NCBI GenBank assembly: GCA_019137255.1
Contig: WPDH01000280.1
Span: 362,818 to 426,817 of the forward strand
From: Corinectria fuckeliana
Taxonomy: Eukaryota > Ascomycota > Sordariomycetes > Hypocreales > Nectriaceae
Length of the DNA: 64,000 nucleotides
Reading direction: 5' to 3'
A program made the position numbers and the translations under genes. This document shows positions 27,001 through 28,672 of this stretch, piece by piece. The notes under the pieces were generated by a model. It was not told the DNA's origin. It searched no databases and was given only the letters and a program-made list of their open reading frames with translations. The stretch's first letter is position 1, and each line of letters begins with the position of its first letter.

Positions 27001-28580
27001 GATTGGGAGCCATAATCACCGTCGCTCCCATCGGGAGTTCCCTCGGTTCCCTGGCTGCCATCGCTTCCTTCGGGAGTTTGCTGAGGGGTTTGACTATTCT
27101 CACCTCTGGCAGATGTCTGCTGGGGGGTTTGGCCATCGTTCCCTCCACCTCGTGTTGCATCCTGAGTTTGGCCATTGTCATCTCCGCCGGCTGTTCCTTG
27201 AAGAACCTCGGTGTTTTCGCCTCCAACAGGAGTTCCTTGGGGGGTCTGGCCGTTGTTGATTTCATCAGAAGAAGTTTCTTCGCTTTCGCCGCCGTCGCCG
27301 GAAACCGCTTGGATAGACTGTCCGTCATTGTTTCCAGAGGTTGCTCCCGTATCGCCTCCGGCGAGGGTGGTAGCTGCGGGGATATTGCCATTCTCATCTC
27401 GGTCGGTGGACTCGGCTGAGTAGCCTCCATTATAGCCTCCATTTTCACCTCCTTCCCTGTAGCTACCGGCAGTGCCGGTGGGCAACCCATCGATATCGCC
27501 CACTATCGTACCTTGCATCGCAGAGCTTCGCAGGGTCTCGCCGTTGCCTTCGCGGCTAGAAGCAACTCCTGTTGCCCCGCCGTTATCGACGAGAGAAGTG
27601 CTAGAGCCAGAGCTGTCTGGTGCTTGGCAATACACGAGACCAGGGGGTGGTGGTTTATGGAGAACGAGGTGATCGATACAGACACCAGTGACACAAACCT
27701 GGGTCTTGTTACAAACCTGGCCTTGGTCACCACATGCAGAGGGATCCAAGCCTATATGGAGAGGGATGCATTTGTTCTCGAAACACACTTCTCCAGAGTC
27801 GCATGGTCTTCGCGACTGTCCGCACGGATCGGCCTCGGTTTCGGTGAGGTTGAGGCGTTTACAATGCCCGCCCAAGCAGAGCTCGCCGGCGGTACAGTTC
27901 GTTCCTCGGGGTCCACAGTTGTAGGAATCTGTAACCACAATGAGCGGTCGGCAGATTCCTTCTTTGCATGGGGCGTGGAGCGGGCAGTCGTGCTTGTTTT
28001 CGCAACCGCGAGAATTGGTTCCAAGGTTGAAAGGTGTGCAAACCCCGTCGAAACACCAGTTTCCAGGTTGGCAGACGACCTCAGCTTCCCCGCAGCTGTA
28101 GGGGTTAGATCCAATGTCTATGTTGACGCAAATACCGTTGACACAAAGCTCGCCAGGCTCGCATGAATCTCTGTCGACGCCGCAGTGGAGGGGGTCGACC
28201 ACGACCTGGATGGGCTTGCATTTTCCATCTTTCCCACACCATTGTCCAGTCTTGCAAGGCTTGTCGAGATCGCCACAATCATACGGGTCCGTGGTGCTGA
28301 AGTTGAGGGGGATACATGATCCGGTGATGCAAAGCTCGCCAGGACGGCAAGCAGTATTGGGGTAACCACAGTTGAAGAGGTCATAGCCTATTACGTTCGT
28401 CGTGCAGGTGCCGCCTACGCAGAGGCTAGGGTCGGGGCAGTTATCGATTATTACCTCCTGTCGGCGGAGGAGTAGGTTGAATTGGTCCTCTCTTGGAACA
28501 AGAGAGTGGGTGGCATGTACCAGCGGGATTGCCAAAGAAGCCATTCCCGCCAGCAAACGCCAGTTGAGACATCTAGTCAT
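1..28580 (-). CDS. Giant secreted Cys-rich modular repeat protein (partial, C terminus off the left edge)
   Basis: One reading frame is open from ATG 28580-28578 to the window edge, about 9,526 codons, with no intron needed; the frame is the same at both ends. The start has a strong context (GCCACCATG) and the first in-frame stop upstream is at 28611-28613. Residues 1 to about 23 form a signal peptide (hydrophobic core LLAGMASLAIPLVHA). In order follow about eight 35-40-residue modules of the type CG..C..GELC..G.C, a Gly/Gln/Ser/Thr/Asp low-complexity stalk, a Ser/Thr linker, and then hundreds of short modules C-x5-C-x5-C-x4-C (typical: CSTDxDCGTGQTCQSGTC). I estimate 320-340 modules by spacing, so more than 1,000 cysteines. 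No enzyme domain is visible. The modules loosely resemble Dickkopf-N-like or EGF-like disulfide knots. A cell-wall or extracellular role is inference. Whether a GPI signal or membrane anchor ends the protein cannot be seen. Confidence 0.9.
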   Translation of the reverse strand, partial: MTRCLNWRLLAGMASLAIPLVHATHSLVPREDQFNLLLRRQEVIIDNCPDPSLCVGGTCTTNVIGYDLFNCGYPNTACRPGELCITGSCIPLNFSTTDPYDCGDLDKPCKTGQWCGKDGKCKPIQVVVDPLHCGVDRDSCEPGELCVNGICVNIDIGSNPYSCGEAEVVCQPGNWCFDGVCTPFNLGTNSRGCENKHDCPLHAPCKEGICRPLIVVTDSYNCGPRGTNCTAGELCLGGHCKRLNLTETEADPCGQSRRPCDSGEVCFENKCIPLHIGLDPSACGDQGQVCNKTQVCVTGVCIDHLVLHKPPPPGLVYCQAPDSSGSSTSLVDNGGATGVASSREGNGETLRSSAMQGTIVGDIDGLPTGTAGSYREGGENGGYNGGYSAESTDRDENGNIPAATTLAGGDTGATSGNNDGQSIQAVSGDGGESEETSSDEINNGQTPQGTPVGGENTEVLQGTAGGDDNGQTQDATRGGGNDGQTPQQTSARGENSQTPQQTPEGSDGSQGTEGTPDGSDGDYGSQSTPDGDGGSQTSRSSQGTPTGDSGDQGTEETPDGNDGDQGSQSTPDGGEGSQSYQGSQGSQSTSDGGEGPQSSQGSQGSQGTPTGDSYQGTEGNPDGDNGDGSQSSQGSQGTSTGDDGDQGIEGTPDGKDGDQSSQSTPDGGEGSQSSQSSQGSQGTPTGDGGDQGIEGTPDGDNGDGSQGSQGSQVSQDSQETITEDSGAQGTQGTPDGSNPGGSGDNSGGCNPSCTTGNLCVGEQCVAASSPTSCGASSSRLLRLLRLLRRQQGQTCQPDEACVQGVCTPIGKSTNCGSVDTNCAESDMCVLGNCVPTGDPANCGGETCSSNEICVLGFCTPTGIEGGGDGNNGAGSTGVCSSDTDCDSGKVCQNGKCHSSCARTVDCDGTLICVGEVCVAGTGCESNTDCATGEACQDDVCVTEAEGDSCSSNSDCTGDDVCQDGSCIAAISATEPNQLSTSSASSISAISSTSSTSTFTSSISSTPSTTSTLLTSTPTSSSKPTTTPCVVDSDCGGNSICDSQICVPPPTSKCSEDADCAPGLVCQNGDCMSVPSTCTSDSDCKDSELCQDGTCRKGCATAVDCDGTRICVGKICVAGNGCESDSDCTTGEVCQDTVCVTDPTSTCTKDSDCPSGSTCDNGSCVTSQECTDDSDCSTNEICQDSVCVVDPAGTCTKDSDCPSGSTCEGGSCVTSPQCTKDSDCGTNHICQGDVCVVDPTGTCTKDSDCTGGKTCQDGSCVTTPECTKDSDCGTNEVCKNGSCATCVTSIDCDGTKVCNGGICVAGKDCTSDSECTEDETCVAGACVPNSTNSCTLDDDCPTGKTCQSGLCADTNPTCTQDSDCDTGNVCSSGVCSPASTCTQDSDCATGQSCQSGSCITANPTCTQDSDCGTSNVCSSGACTPSTVCITDINCSTGDICQAGVCVPESTCSTNTDCGTGQVCSSGACVKEPGCSSDSDCASGQTCESGSCTCDLADHCNTGETCQSGTCIEGGCTADGECLNIQICQNGTCVDRPCTTSDDCLTGQSCQSSICIDGGCSTKEDCVTGEICQAGTCVSGCTTNDDCELDQVCQSGSCLTVCTKDDACATGQTCQSGICATDGCSADSDCADGQTCQSGTCTEPVTCSDDADCTGGQACQSGICVVTPTCATDADCTIGQTCQSGTCTDLTTCSVNTDCTDGQTCQSGTCIVAPTCSQDSDCDLGSVCGSGACTPALTCALDSDCATGQTCQSGTCLGVSTCTINSDCGSGQTCQSGSCVSGCSTTADCGTGQTCQSGTCVTTLQCSTDSDCGTDQVCKSGSCKTVCDTDDICNSSSSCQSGICIEAGCTGDDECDVGQTCQDGTCVTTAECSTDDDCGTGETCQSGTCALTTTSCTTDDDCGTGQTCQSGTCALTTASCSTDDDCGTGETCQSGICVTAAECSTDDDCDTGQTCQSGTCATIAGCSTDSDCGTGQTCQSGTCATTPDCSTSDDCGTGQTCQSGACVTTPECSTDDDCDSGQTCQSGTCSMAPGCSTNSDCGTTQVCASGSCATICTGDDNCDPGNSCQSGICIEGGCTTDDDCDTGQTCEAGVCTASSTACSSNDDCSTGQTCEAGHCTASSPTCSLDDDCSTGQTCKAGVCTASSPSCSSDDDCSSGSTCNSGVCTPPSVCSVDSDCATGETCDSGVCTALSTTCSSDDDCATGETCDSGVCTGSSPACTSDDDCSSGQTCDSGVCIASSPSCSSDDDCSSGSTCNSGVCTPNSASCTSNSDCPSGQTCDAGVCTASSATCSSDGDCATGETCNSGVCIASSPVCTSDDDCSSGQTCDSGVCAPSTTSCTTDSDCSSGQTCLAGVCTVPPTCSTDDDCSDSHTCGSGICIVTIPCISDDECDIGQTCEDGVCTTTLPACSSDDDCSSGETCESGSCTAPTSCASDSDCATGETCQASVCTEISATCSSDGDCSTGQTCEAGVCTASTTCISDDNCSNGETCNSGTCTPSDTCSSDSDCPTDQTCESGVCTASTGCKSDSDCATGQTCESGACTTPTAAGTAPTTTGIAPKTSDTALTTTGAALTTTGTAPTATGCSSDSECADSETCKSGVCTAAGCSSDADCPTGQTCQDGSCAIPATCSADDDCSSDQTCTSGVCADSAGCTVDSDCPSGQACESSVCTTPTTPTTPTTPITSTTTGCSFDSDCTDGETCESGVCTMPTTPGTTGTTPDTTPTTTGCSSDNDCADGETCKSSVCTTAGCASDADCPTGQTCQDDACVVSTSTTCSSDDDCSSDATCESGVCTTSTGCTADSDCPSGKTCESGLCTALTGCTKDDDCTTGQTCQTGVCVVATTCLIDDDCGSGQACGSGICIEGGCTTDNDCDTDQTCQSGVCTASSGCSSDGDCATGATCESGVCAPPKTSSCTLDSGCTNGQTCQDGVCVTLTTCSTDDDCTTGQACDAGVCTANGCSSESDCATGETCESGVCTSPTSTTCSTDDDCTSGQTCSSGVCTTSTGCSSNGDCGISQTCESGICTTPTTTGTTPTTSVTDPTATSCSIDDDCDIDQTCDSGVCIVSTGCSSDSDCGTGQTCESGICTTPTTTGTSPTTTGCSTDDDCVTGQTCNSEVCIISTGCSSDGECGIGQTCESSVCTTSASTGTSAETGTTGTSPTATSCSTDDDCSTGQTCDSGVCIASTGCLSDNDCSSDQTCESGVCASPTTGNSPTTGNSPTTGNSPTTGNSPTTGNSPTATDTAPTATSCLIDEDCDIDQTCDSEICIVSTGCSSDSDCGTGQTCESGVCASPTTGTSSTIGISLIATGTTPTATGTTGTSPTAISCLTDDDCGAGQTCDSELCIASTGCSFDSDCGTGQTCESGICIPPIITNTNPIATGTAPTTTGTTPTTTGCSIDNECTDGQTCEAGICTLPTNTCATDDDCGTGQICDSGICTALTGCSTDNDCATGDTCESGICITPTTGITPATGITPETGITSTTGITPTTGNSPTTTITTGCSTDEDCSTGLTCNSGVCTAVGCASNTDCASGQTCDGGVCTASTACSSDTDCTTGETCGSGVCSPTATCSTDADCDFGQACNSSICIVSTDCSADDDCDTGQTCSSGVCTTLAACSSDGDCTAGQTCESGVCTMSSGCTSDDECLSGHTCETGICTPSTVTCSSEDDCSPGETCSSGTCIASTTCSSDSDCGAGQTCESGICTAPTITGTTTTTTSTDPTTNGCSSDSDCGTGQTCQSGVCTTLTATGTTPTINGCSSDNNCGAGQTCESGGCNSPTATGTTPAISATTSTLTSTIPTTTGCSSDSDCVDGETCQSGVCTIPTTTSTTPTTTGTIPTTTGCSSDSDCADSETCQDSVCIVLATCSSDTDCTDDQACQNSICIVSTTCSSDTDCASGQTCNAGVCTPTSSGCSSNTDCTTGEICQAGVCSPLIASCSSDADCATGETCVSGTCAPATGCSSDDDCGTGQSCESGVCTGPTTTGTAATATSCSSDSDCAGDSACESGVCNTPTTTSTAPTASGCSSDDDCPTGQNCESGTCKPPAAGCSSDTDCSDGDTCESGVCTPPAAGCSTDADCPTGQTCDSGTCNGSATCSSDTDCSTGETCTSGVCTTLTGCSADSDCGTGETCESGFCTPQTTGCSSNDDCTSGQTCVAETCTIPTACSSDDDCTTGQTCDAGVCSPATPGCTVDTDCDGGQTCQAGICTTTSPTCTVDIDCDSGQTCQTGVCATSPPSCTTDTDCTSGQACQSGVCTPTCTADDDCDGDSNCNSGICIVSTPCISDNDCATGETCQSGVCTPTTDECTVDTDCASGQTCEAGACIDQTTCSSDSDCGSGETCNSGVCTPTTPECTIDGDCASGQTCEAGVCTGSPGCTTDTDCSTGQTCQAGVCIAPIACSSDSDCATGQTCVTGVCAAPPNCTVDTDCDGSQTCKSGVCTTAIPGCTTDTDCASGQTCDAGVCTPPTTGNCTSDDDCDDGETCDSGLCTQPATGGCSSDADCAAGQTCEARVCTVLTVCTTDTDCDDGQTCQSGVCTPPATTNCTTDSDCDDGQTCVSGICTPPVTPNCTTATDCDVGQTCQSGICTTAAGCSTDTDCPTGQTCDFGVCTPPATTNCTTDSDCDDGQTCVSGVCTPSTTDSCSSNDDCASGQNCVAGVCTVSTTCAVDADCDDSQTCQSGVCTAAAACSSNTDCSTDQTCESGTCTPPTTSDCSSDSDCDSGETCESGICTTSPPACTGDSDCDDGQACQSGVCTVSIPCLSDSDCDSGETCESGVCTPPVATGCSSDTDCPSGQTCESGVCNPPTTSCSSDGDCSSGQTCSSGVCTAPTGCSSDTDCPTGQTCDANGSCVTSTLCQSDTDCDGTDVCEGGSCVPENTTTTCTQNSDCALGAGLCALGLCICTNGFCILNDGVSLCGTNGDCPSGQDCQNGVCLTSIKCTNNSTCTSQVNLCILGGFCACVDGLCILTSTHPDTCSQDSDCGSDQQCVAQVCLPSTLPTCGNGQDCGTGQTCTLGVCLPDALPTCGADTPCPANQTCTLGVCLPAVIKSCDGDDQCSQGETCAAGICIPSLVPTCQADTDCDENQNCVSGVCVPDVLPVCTNGTGCDLGQTCTLGVCVPDVLPTCTSDSDCGDGQACSVSLGVCFPKVVTSCESDQDCGSGGGSCTAGICLPSVIPTCQADGDCGQGESCISGVCLPDTLPVCTDDASCSEGQKCTSGVCLPDVLPTCSGDSDCGSGQSCTLGVCLPTVIVSCQSDSDCSAGDTCTTGICLPSIVATCQVDADCGESENCVSGVCLPDTLPTCTGNSDCGDGQTCTAGVCLPEVLPSCTSDAQCGEGQSCSAGLGVCLPTVITSCQDDTGCSSGQSCTAGLCLSSVVPSCQVDSDCDANQDCVAGLCLPNTLNTCSAGSNCGEGQSCVSGLCVPDVLPTCTSDSECGNGEACSAALGICFPIVVTACENDDGCGSGQSCTAGLCLPSAAISCQTNSDCDPSETCLSGLCVPSVLDTCASGLDCEDGQSCVSGVCVPATLPTCTTDAACQDGFKCSTLGVCLPDVVTVCQADEDCGTGETCTAGLCLPQEVLPTCTTAADCGDGEACTAGICLPDTITTCSVDSDCNDGLSCTSGVCLPSVLPTCTDDSACDASEACRLGVCIPKVLDTCTTDADCGTNQTCTAGLCLATQIFPTCDTLDDCAKGQACTAGICLPDAVTTCSADLDCADGLTCTSGACLPGLPTCQDDSACERGRVCKLGVCLPSSLGTCTADTDCTEDQTCTAGFCIASVPFPTCNSDSDCDTGQACTVGICLPDIIDTCSADSDCENGLSCTSGVCLPTVLPTCQDSSSCNSTEVCTLGVCLPKVLTVCTADSDCSNSQICTAGICLSGTIGSTCTTSDDCENGESCTAGACVPGTGIPTCTTSDDCGTNETCTAGLCLPDGLASCSADIDCADGQSCTSGVCLPSTLPTCNNDSDCDGQTCTLGVCLPSTLTTCQSDSDCQNAETCTAGLCLPQVSCSGDGDCAADEVCTAGLCVPKVLPTCQADGDCATGETCTAGVCLPAVFPTCEANTECTDGQSCVAGICLPQGLDTCQDDSTCPEGQTCASGVCLPDVLPACSVDADCADDLVCRLGICIPETLTVCTNDDDCDKNQACTGGICLSSVLPTCANDDNCAEGESCLGGICLPSDISTCSDDSDCRDGLSCTSGVCLPTALPTCSLDSDCGTSQVCRLGVCIPESFATCTADSDCDLSSETCTAGLCLPQVLPDCTADTDCDQGESCLAGICLPQGIDTCSADSDCGEGLSCTSGACLPTVLPTCSLNSDCDDGQICTGGVCLPDPVVTCATGTDCGANQTCTAGLCLPQVFPDPECTADADCGDGESCVAGVCLPQGIQTCSGDSDCGEGQSCTSGVCLPDALPTCSVGGDCGSGQACTLGVCLPSPIVTCTTDNDCETSQACTGGICIAQVPPDCTADTDCSNGESCLVGICLPQGIDACSADSDCAQGQTCTAGVCLPDTLPTCTTTSDCGSSQICQLGVCLPDPLTACTADSDCGQSESCTAGICLPQLVPTCTVDQDCKQDQSCIAGICLSNDIPACDTNNPCADGQTCTSGVCLPDVLPTCTADSNCTSGQVCQLGLCLPNPLVVCTADTDCDNNQSCTGGICLASVVPSCTADSDCNQGESCTAGICLPDTIPTCDTDTPCPDGQTCTSGVCLPNALPTCTQSTNCSSGQVCQRGLCLPDPLLTCTADSDCGDSQVCTSGICLPQVFANCTADQDCTDGLSCLAGVCLPQGLDTCGDDASCTNGQTCTAGVCLPTDLPPCTADTDCTEGVQVCRLGACIAITLSTCTTDNDCGDTESCTAGICAPQVFPTCTTDESCGQGQSCVAGVCLPGALPTCDTDTPCPNGQTCTSGVCLPATLPACTADTNCTGDQEVCRLGVCLPQTLTPCTTADDCSDTEDCSGGICITQVFPNCTTDSDCGSNQSCIGGTCLPSGLDTCGTENPCAEGQTCTAGVCLPTDLPVCTVDSDCTSGQDVCRLGVCIPEAIASCASNDDCDATQTCTAGVCLPKALPGCSTNTDCRPEESCLGGICLPQGIDTCTADTDCATGQTCTSGVCLPSALPLCSVDSQCTGQQEVCRLGVCVPSTVIVCSADSDCGNGQSCTAGICLPTVFPTCTTNTDCGDEEACLGGTCFPQNLNTCTADSDCSTGQTCTSGVCLPGTLLPCTDDSDCTGDQQICRLGACIPDTLSTCTSDADCGPGQSCTAGVCLPLFASCTSDENCGQDESCLASVCLPQGLDTCTANSDCAQGQACTSGLCLPDALPTCSLDSDCGSDQVCRLGVCIPEELTVCQADGDCITGQVCTAGVCLPGLFPPCTTDQNCADDQSCVAGVCLPQTISTCTADSDCSDGQSCTSGACLPDTLPTCTADSSCGDNQLCRLGVCVPDPLTVCQGDVDCESDQACTGGICIAQVLPECASDSACGSNEVCTAGICLPSGIDTCSTDTDCTNSQICTAGACLPAILPECTDDSTCSSSEVCRLGVCVPRDLTVCGVDADCSTGQVCTAGICLPQVLPGCTSDAGCSTGEVCTAGVCLPQGVQSCSISSECSDNQVCTSGVCLPDILPQCDTDSACDDTQVCRLGVCVPRDITVCSADNDCSNNQTCTAGICLPTVLPACTTDTDCSTSQACQANICLPATVQTCSTDGDCSENQACTGGVCFPTVLPVCTADTDCSSDNVCRLGVCVPRTLTTCGTDNECADGNVCTAGVCLPKVFPVCTSTTDCTSGETCQADICLPAAVQSCSTDGDCSTGQSCTSGVCLPSILPSCTTDTDCDNDGLCRLGVCIPRNLTVCVSITDCSDVETCTAGVCLPDAFPACTATTDCDSGETCQSGICLPEAVNNCTADADCLSTQTCTGGICLPTILPACTDDSSCDVDQVCKLGVCIPQDLTPCDNDDACSDGQVCTAGICLAEVFPTCTTSTDCTGSQVCQAGICLPDTIDTCSTDADCSTSQTCISGVCLPTILPTCQGDAACDADQVCRLGVCIPRDLATCDTDASCGEGQTCTSGICITEVFPTCNVATDCSTGQVCQAGVCLPDTINTCTTDADCSTSQSCTGGVCLPTILPACTDDSTCEVNEVCRVGVCIPRDLSTCDSNTSCGEGQTCTAGICLPTVFPTCNSTTDCGTGESCEAGICLPNNINTCSADSDCLADQTCSAGVCLPTVLPTCSEDSGCATDEACRLGVCIPRDLSVCQADADCSNAQTCAAGICVPKPFPDCTADTDCQDGVTCTGGICLPADLSNCSTNAACPEGQSCTGGVCLPTVLPTCSDDTACGSDEVCRLGVCLPTDLATCTADGDCGTSQACTAGVCLPEVFPDCQADGDCTTGQVCTAGICLPSGLNNCGDDTPCADNQTCTESVCLPTVLPTCSDDTTCTAEEVCRLGVCVPRDLVTCTADTDCSENLTCLAGVCLASIFSPCQSNNDCDNGEDCTAGTCLPYGLGGCSGDSDCGDGQTCTAGACLPSVLPACAADTDCGGGDVCRLGVCLPSPLATCQSDSDCNTDQSCTGGICLPTLLPPCQSDSDCGTSEACANGVCLPDAIQPCTPDTDCGDGLTCVSGACLPAVLPDCNLDSDCAVDQLCRLGVCIPQETTVCQADTDCTADDVCTGGICLPPLYPTCTADSDCASGESCTAGLCLPLGLDACTLASDCTASQTCTSGVCLPRVLSNCSSDSDCEDDGVCRLGVCLPSDITVCETDSSCADGQTCTGGVCLPIVFPTCTANTDCGTGQACTAGVCLPGSLDACSDEKPCGQDQTCTMGVCLPTLPACTADTDCDNGVCRLGVCLPQELNTCTADTDCTENQTCTGGICILKVFHTCEQDSDCGSSETCTGGVCLPTGLATCTETSDCDDGQTCTQGVCLPDSLPFCSADSDCASDLLCRLGVCVPQDLALCQVDEECAVDQACTGGICLSSTFPLCQTDSNCDADNLCVAGVCLPTTLPACDDGKPCASGQTCTSGVCLPDILPDCTRDTDCRSGEACRLGVCIPQEITACQNNTDCGASQTCTAGLCVPEVFSGCQTSDDCGSGNTCTAGLCLPVGIAGCTDDTGCESGQTCTSGACLPDTLNTCIADADCSTDSVCRLSVCIPNDLSVCISDTDCASTEACTAGICIALAIPSCTADTDCADGDSCTAGVCLPSTLAACTDGNNTCGAGQTCTTGVCLPIVLPTCSVDNDCTGQPGQQVCRLGVCFPKEVTTCDSNEACADDQTCTGGVCLPTVFPACTTAEGCTGGDVCVSGSCIPDVITQCTDDTDCSDGESCINGACLPKFLPTCESDDQCASTQVCRLAVCLPRDLISCSDEEPCADGQTCAGGVCLPEVFPTCTSATDCAQGQSCIAGLCLPDTINACDNNTTCETGQTCTAGVCLPAVLPTCEADTDCDNDQVCRLGACLPLVITSCDSDDTCDSSETCTAGVCLPTVFPTCENTINCNNGQTCTAGTCLPDTLPTCGPENSCPNDQTCTGGVCLPSILPSCADNSECASNL
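295..10527 (-). repeat. 300-bp higher-order repeat: four 25-residue Cys modules per unit, about 35 units
   Basis: Within the giant gene every fourth module carries a CRLGVC-type fourth loop. Its antisense signature on the plus strand (cggcag, ctgcag and similar, following ccaagt/ccgagt) sits at 295, 595, 895, 1207, 1507, 1807, 2107, then exactly every 300 bp from 2401 to 6601 (15 anchors), then 6898, 7201, 7504, 7807, 8110 and onward to about 10522. Each unit is 100 residues with 16 cysteines: four modules C-x5-C-x5-C-x4-C-x7. In the unit 5403-5703 the seven-residue linkers in protein order are VPRDITV, LPTVLPA, LPATVQT and FPTVLPV. Units are similar in protein but differ at many synonymous sites. 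The array continues to the left edge. Confidence 0.88.
10528..13640 (-). repeat. Cys-module array, less regular, with the LP-type linkers
   Basis: This segment of the giant gene keeps the C-x5-C-x5-C-x4-C module and the short linkers, often beginning with leucine-proline. The strict 300-bp superperiod is lost here. Linker lengths vary by a few residues and some modules carry small insertions, for example around 12240-12260 and 13090-13180. Confidence 0.7.
13641..13800 (-). other. Atypical Cys-dense junction between two repeat architectures
   Basis: The regular module spacing is broken here. In protein order the segment reads through CTNNSTCTSQVNLC, then LGGFCACVDGLC, then a Thr/Ser/His linker, before the LP-linker modules begin. 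The extra C-x-C and the spacing differ from every neighbour. It separates the mucin-spaced modules (upstream in the protein) from the compact LP-linker modules (downstream). Confidence 0.6.
18109..18198 (-). repeat. 18-bp coding minisatellite, five units (GITPTT)
   Basis: Five tandem 18-bp units (consensus on the plus strand cctgttgtgggagtgata) encode a GITPTT hexapeptide in the giant protein, with one or two changed residues in some units. They form the core of a Thr/Pro spacer between Cys modules. Confidence 0.9.
18865..18954 (-). repeat. 18-bp coding minisatellite, five units (TTGNSP)
   Basis: Five tandem copies of ggactgttccctgttgta occur, with units 3 and 5 reading ggactattccctgttgta. 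In the coding frame they give TTGNSP repeats. The alternation of the g and a variants suggests a recent duplication of a 36-bp pair. Confidence 0.92.
20531..20566 (-). repeat. 9-bp coding minisatellite, four units (TTP)
   Basis: Four units of about 9 bp (tggtaggcg type) encode Thr-Thr-Pro repeats in another spacer of the giant protein. Confidence 0.85.
25505..25665 (-). repeat. Ser/Thr-rich linker in the giant protein
   Basis: The plus strand shows gatgaggtggatgagatgg-type 6- to 9-bp repeats. In the coding frame this is a Ser/Thr/Ile/Pro run of about 50 residues without cysteine (for example SSISAISSTSSTSTF). It separates an N-proximal group of modules from the main array. Confidence 0.85.
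26218..26247 (-). repeat. 9-bp repeat encoding Arg/Leu inside a Cys module
   Basis: About 3.3 copies of cggaggagg (third copy cggagtagg) encode SRLLRLLRLLRR in the giant protein frame. They lie between the modules ending PTSCGAS and beginning QGQTCQPDEAC. The frame is intact on both sides, so this looks like a microsatellite expansion in an otherwise acidic extracellular protein. Confidence 0.85.
26340..27480 (-). repeat. Gly/Gln/Ser/Thr/Asp low-complexity stalk of the giant protein
   Basis: About 380 residues without cysteine are built from imperfect units such as SQGTPTGDxGDQGTEGTPDG, with SQGSQGSQ runs. The units are roughly 60-130 bp and shuffled. The composition resembles collagen-like or stalk regions, but there is no strict Gly-X-Y periodicity. 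It probably spaces the N-terminal Cys domain from the repeat array (inference). Confidence 0.85.
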
Positions 28581-28666
28581 GGTGGCCGTGAAGACTGCAG
28601 ATGTTGATTTTCAGGTGGCCATCCCGGTGAGGCTCCAACCAGAGGATTTGAGAACGCCATCTTCCC

Positions 28667-28672
28667 TATATA
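28667..28672 (-). promoter_or_regulatory. Possible TATA box of the giant gene
   Basis: TATATA lies about 90 bp upstream of the ATG at 28580 on the minus strand (context ATGTATATAGGG). That spacing would give a leader of roughly 60 nt. Confidence 0.45.

Noticed and set aside
26340..27490. Minus-strand alternative frame rich in Lys/Pro/Leu/Met (329 codons)
   Set aside because: It is a shadow of the stalk-coding frame. The frame linking the signal peptide with both Cys domains is the Gly/Gln/Ser one.
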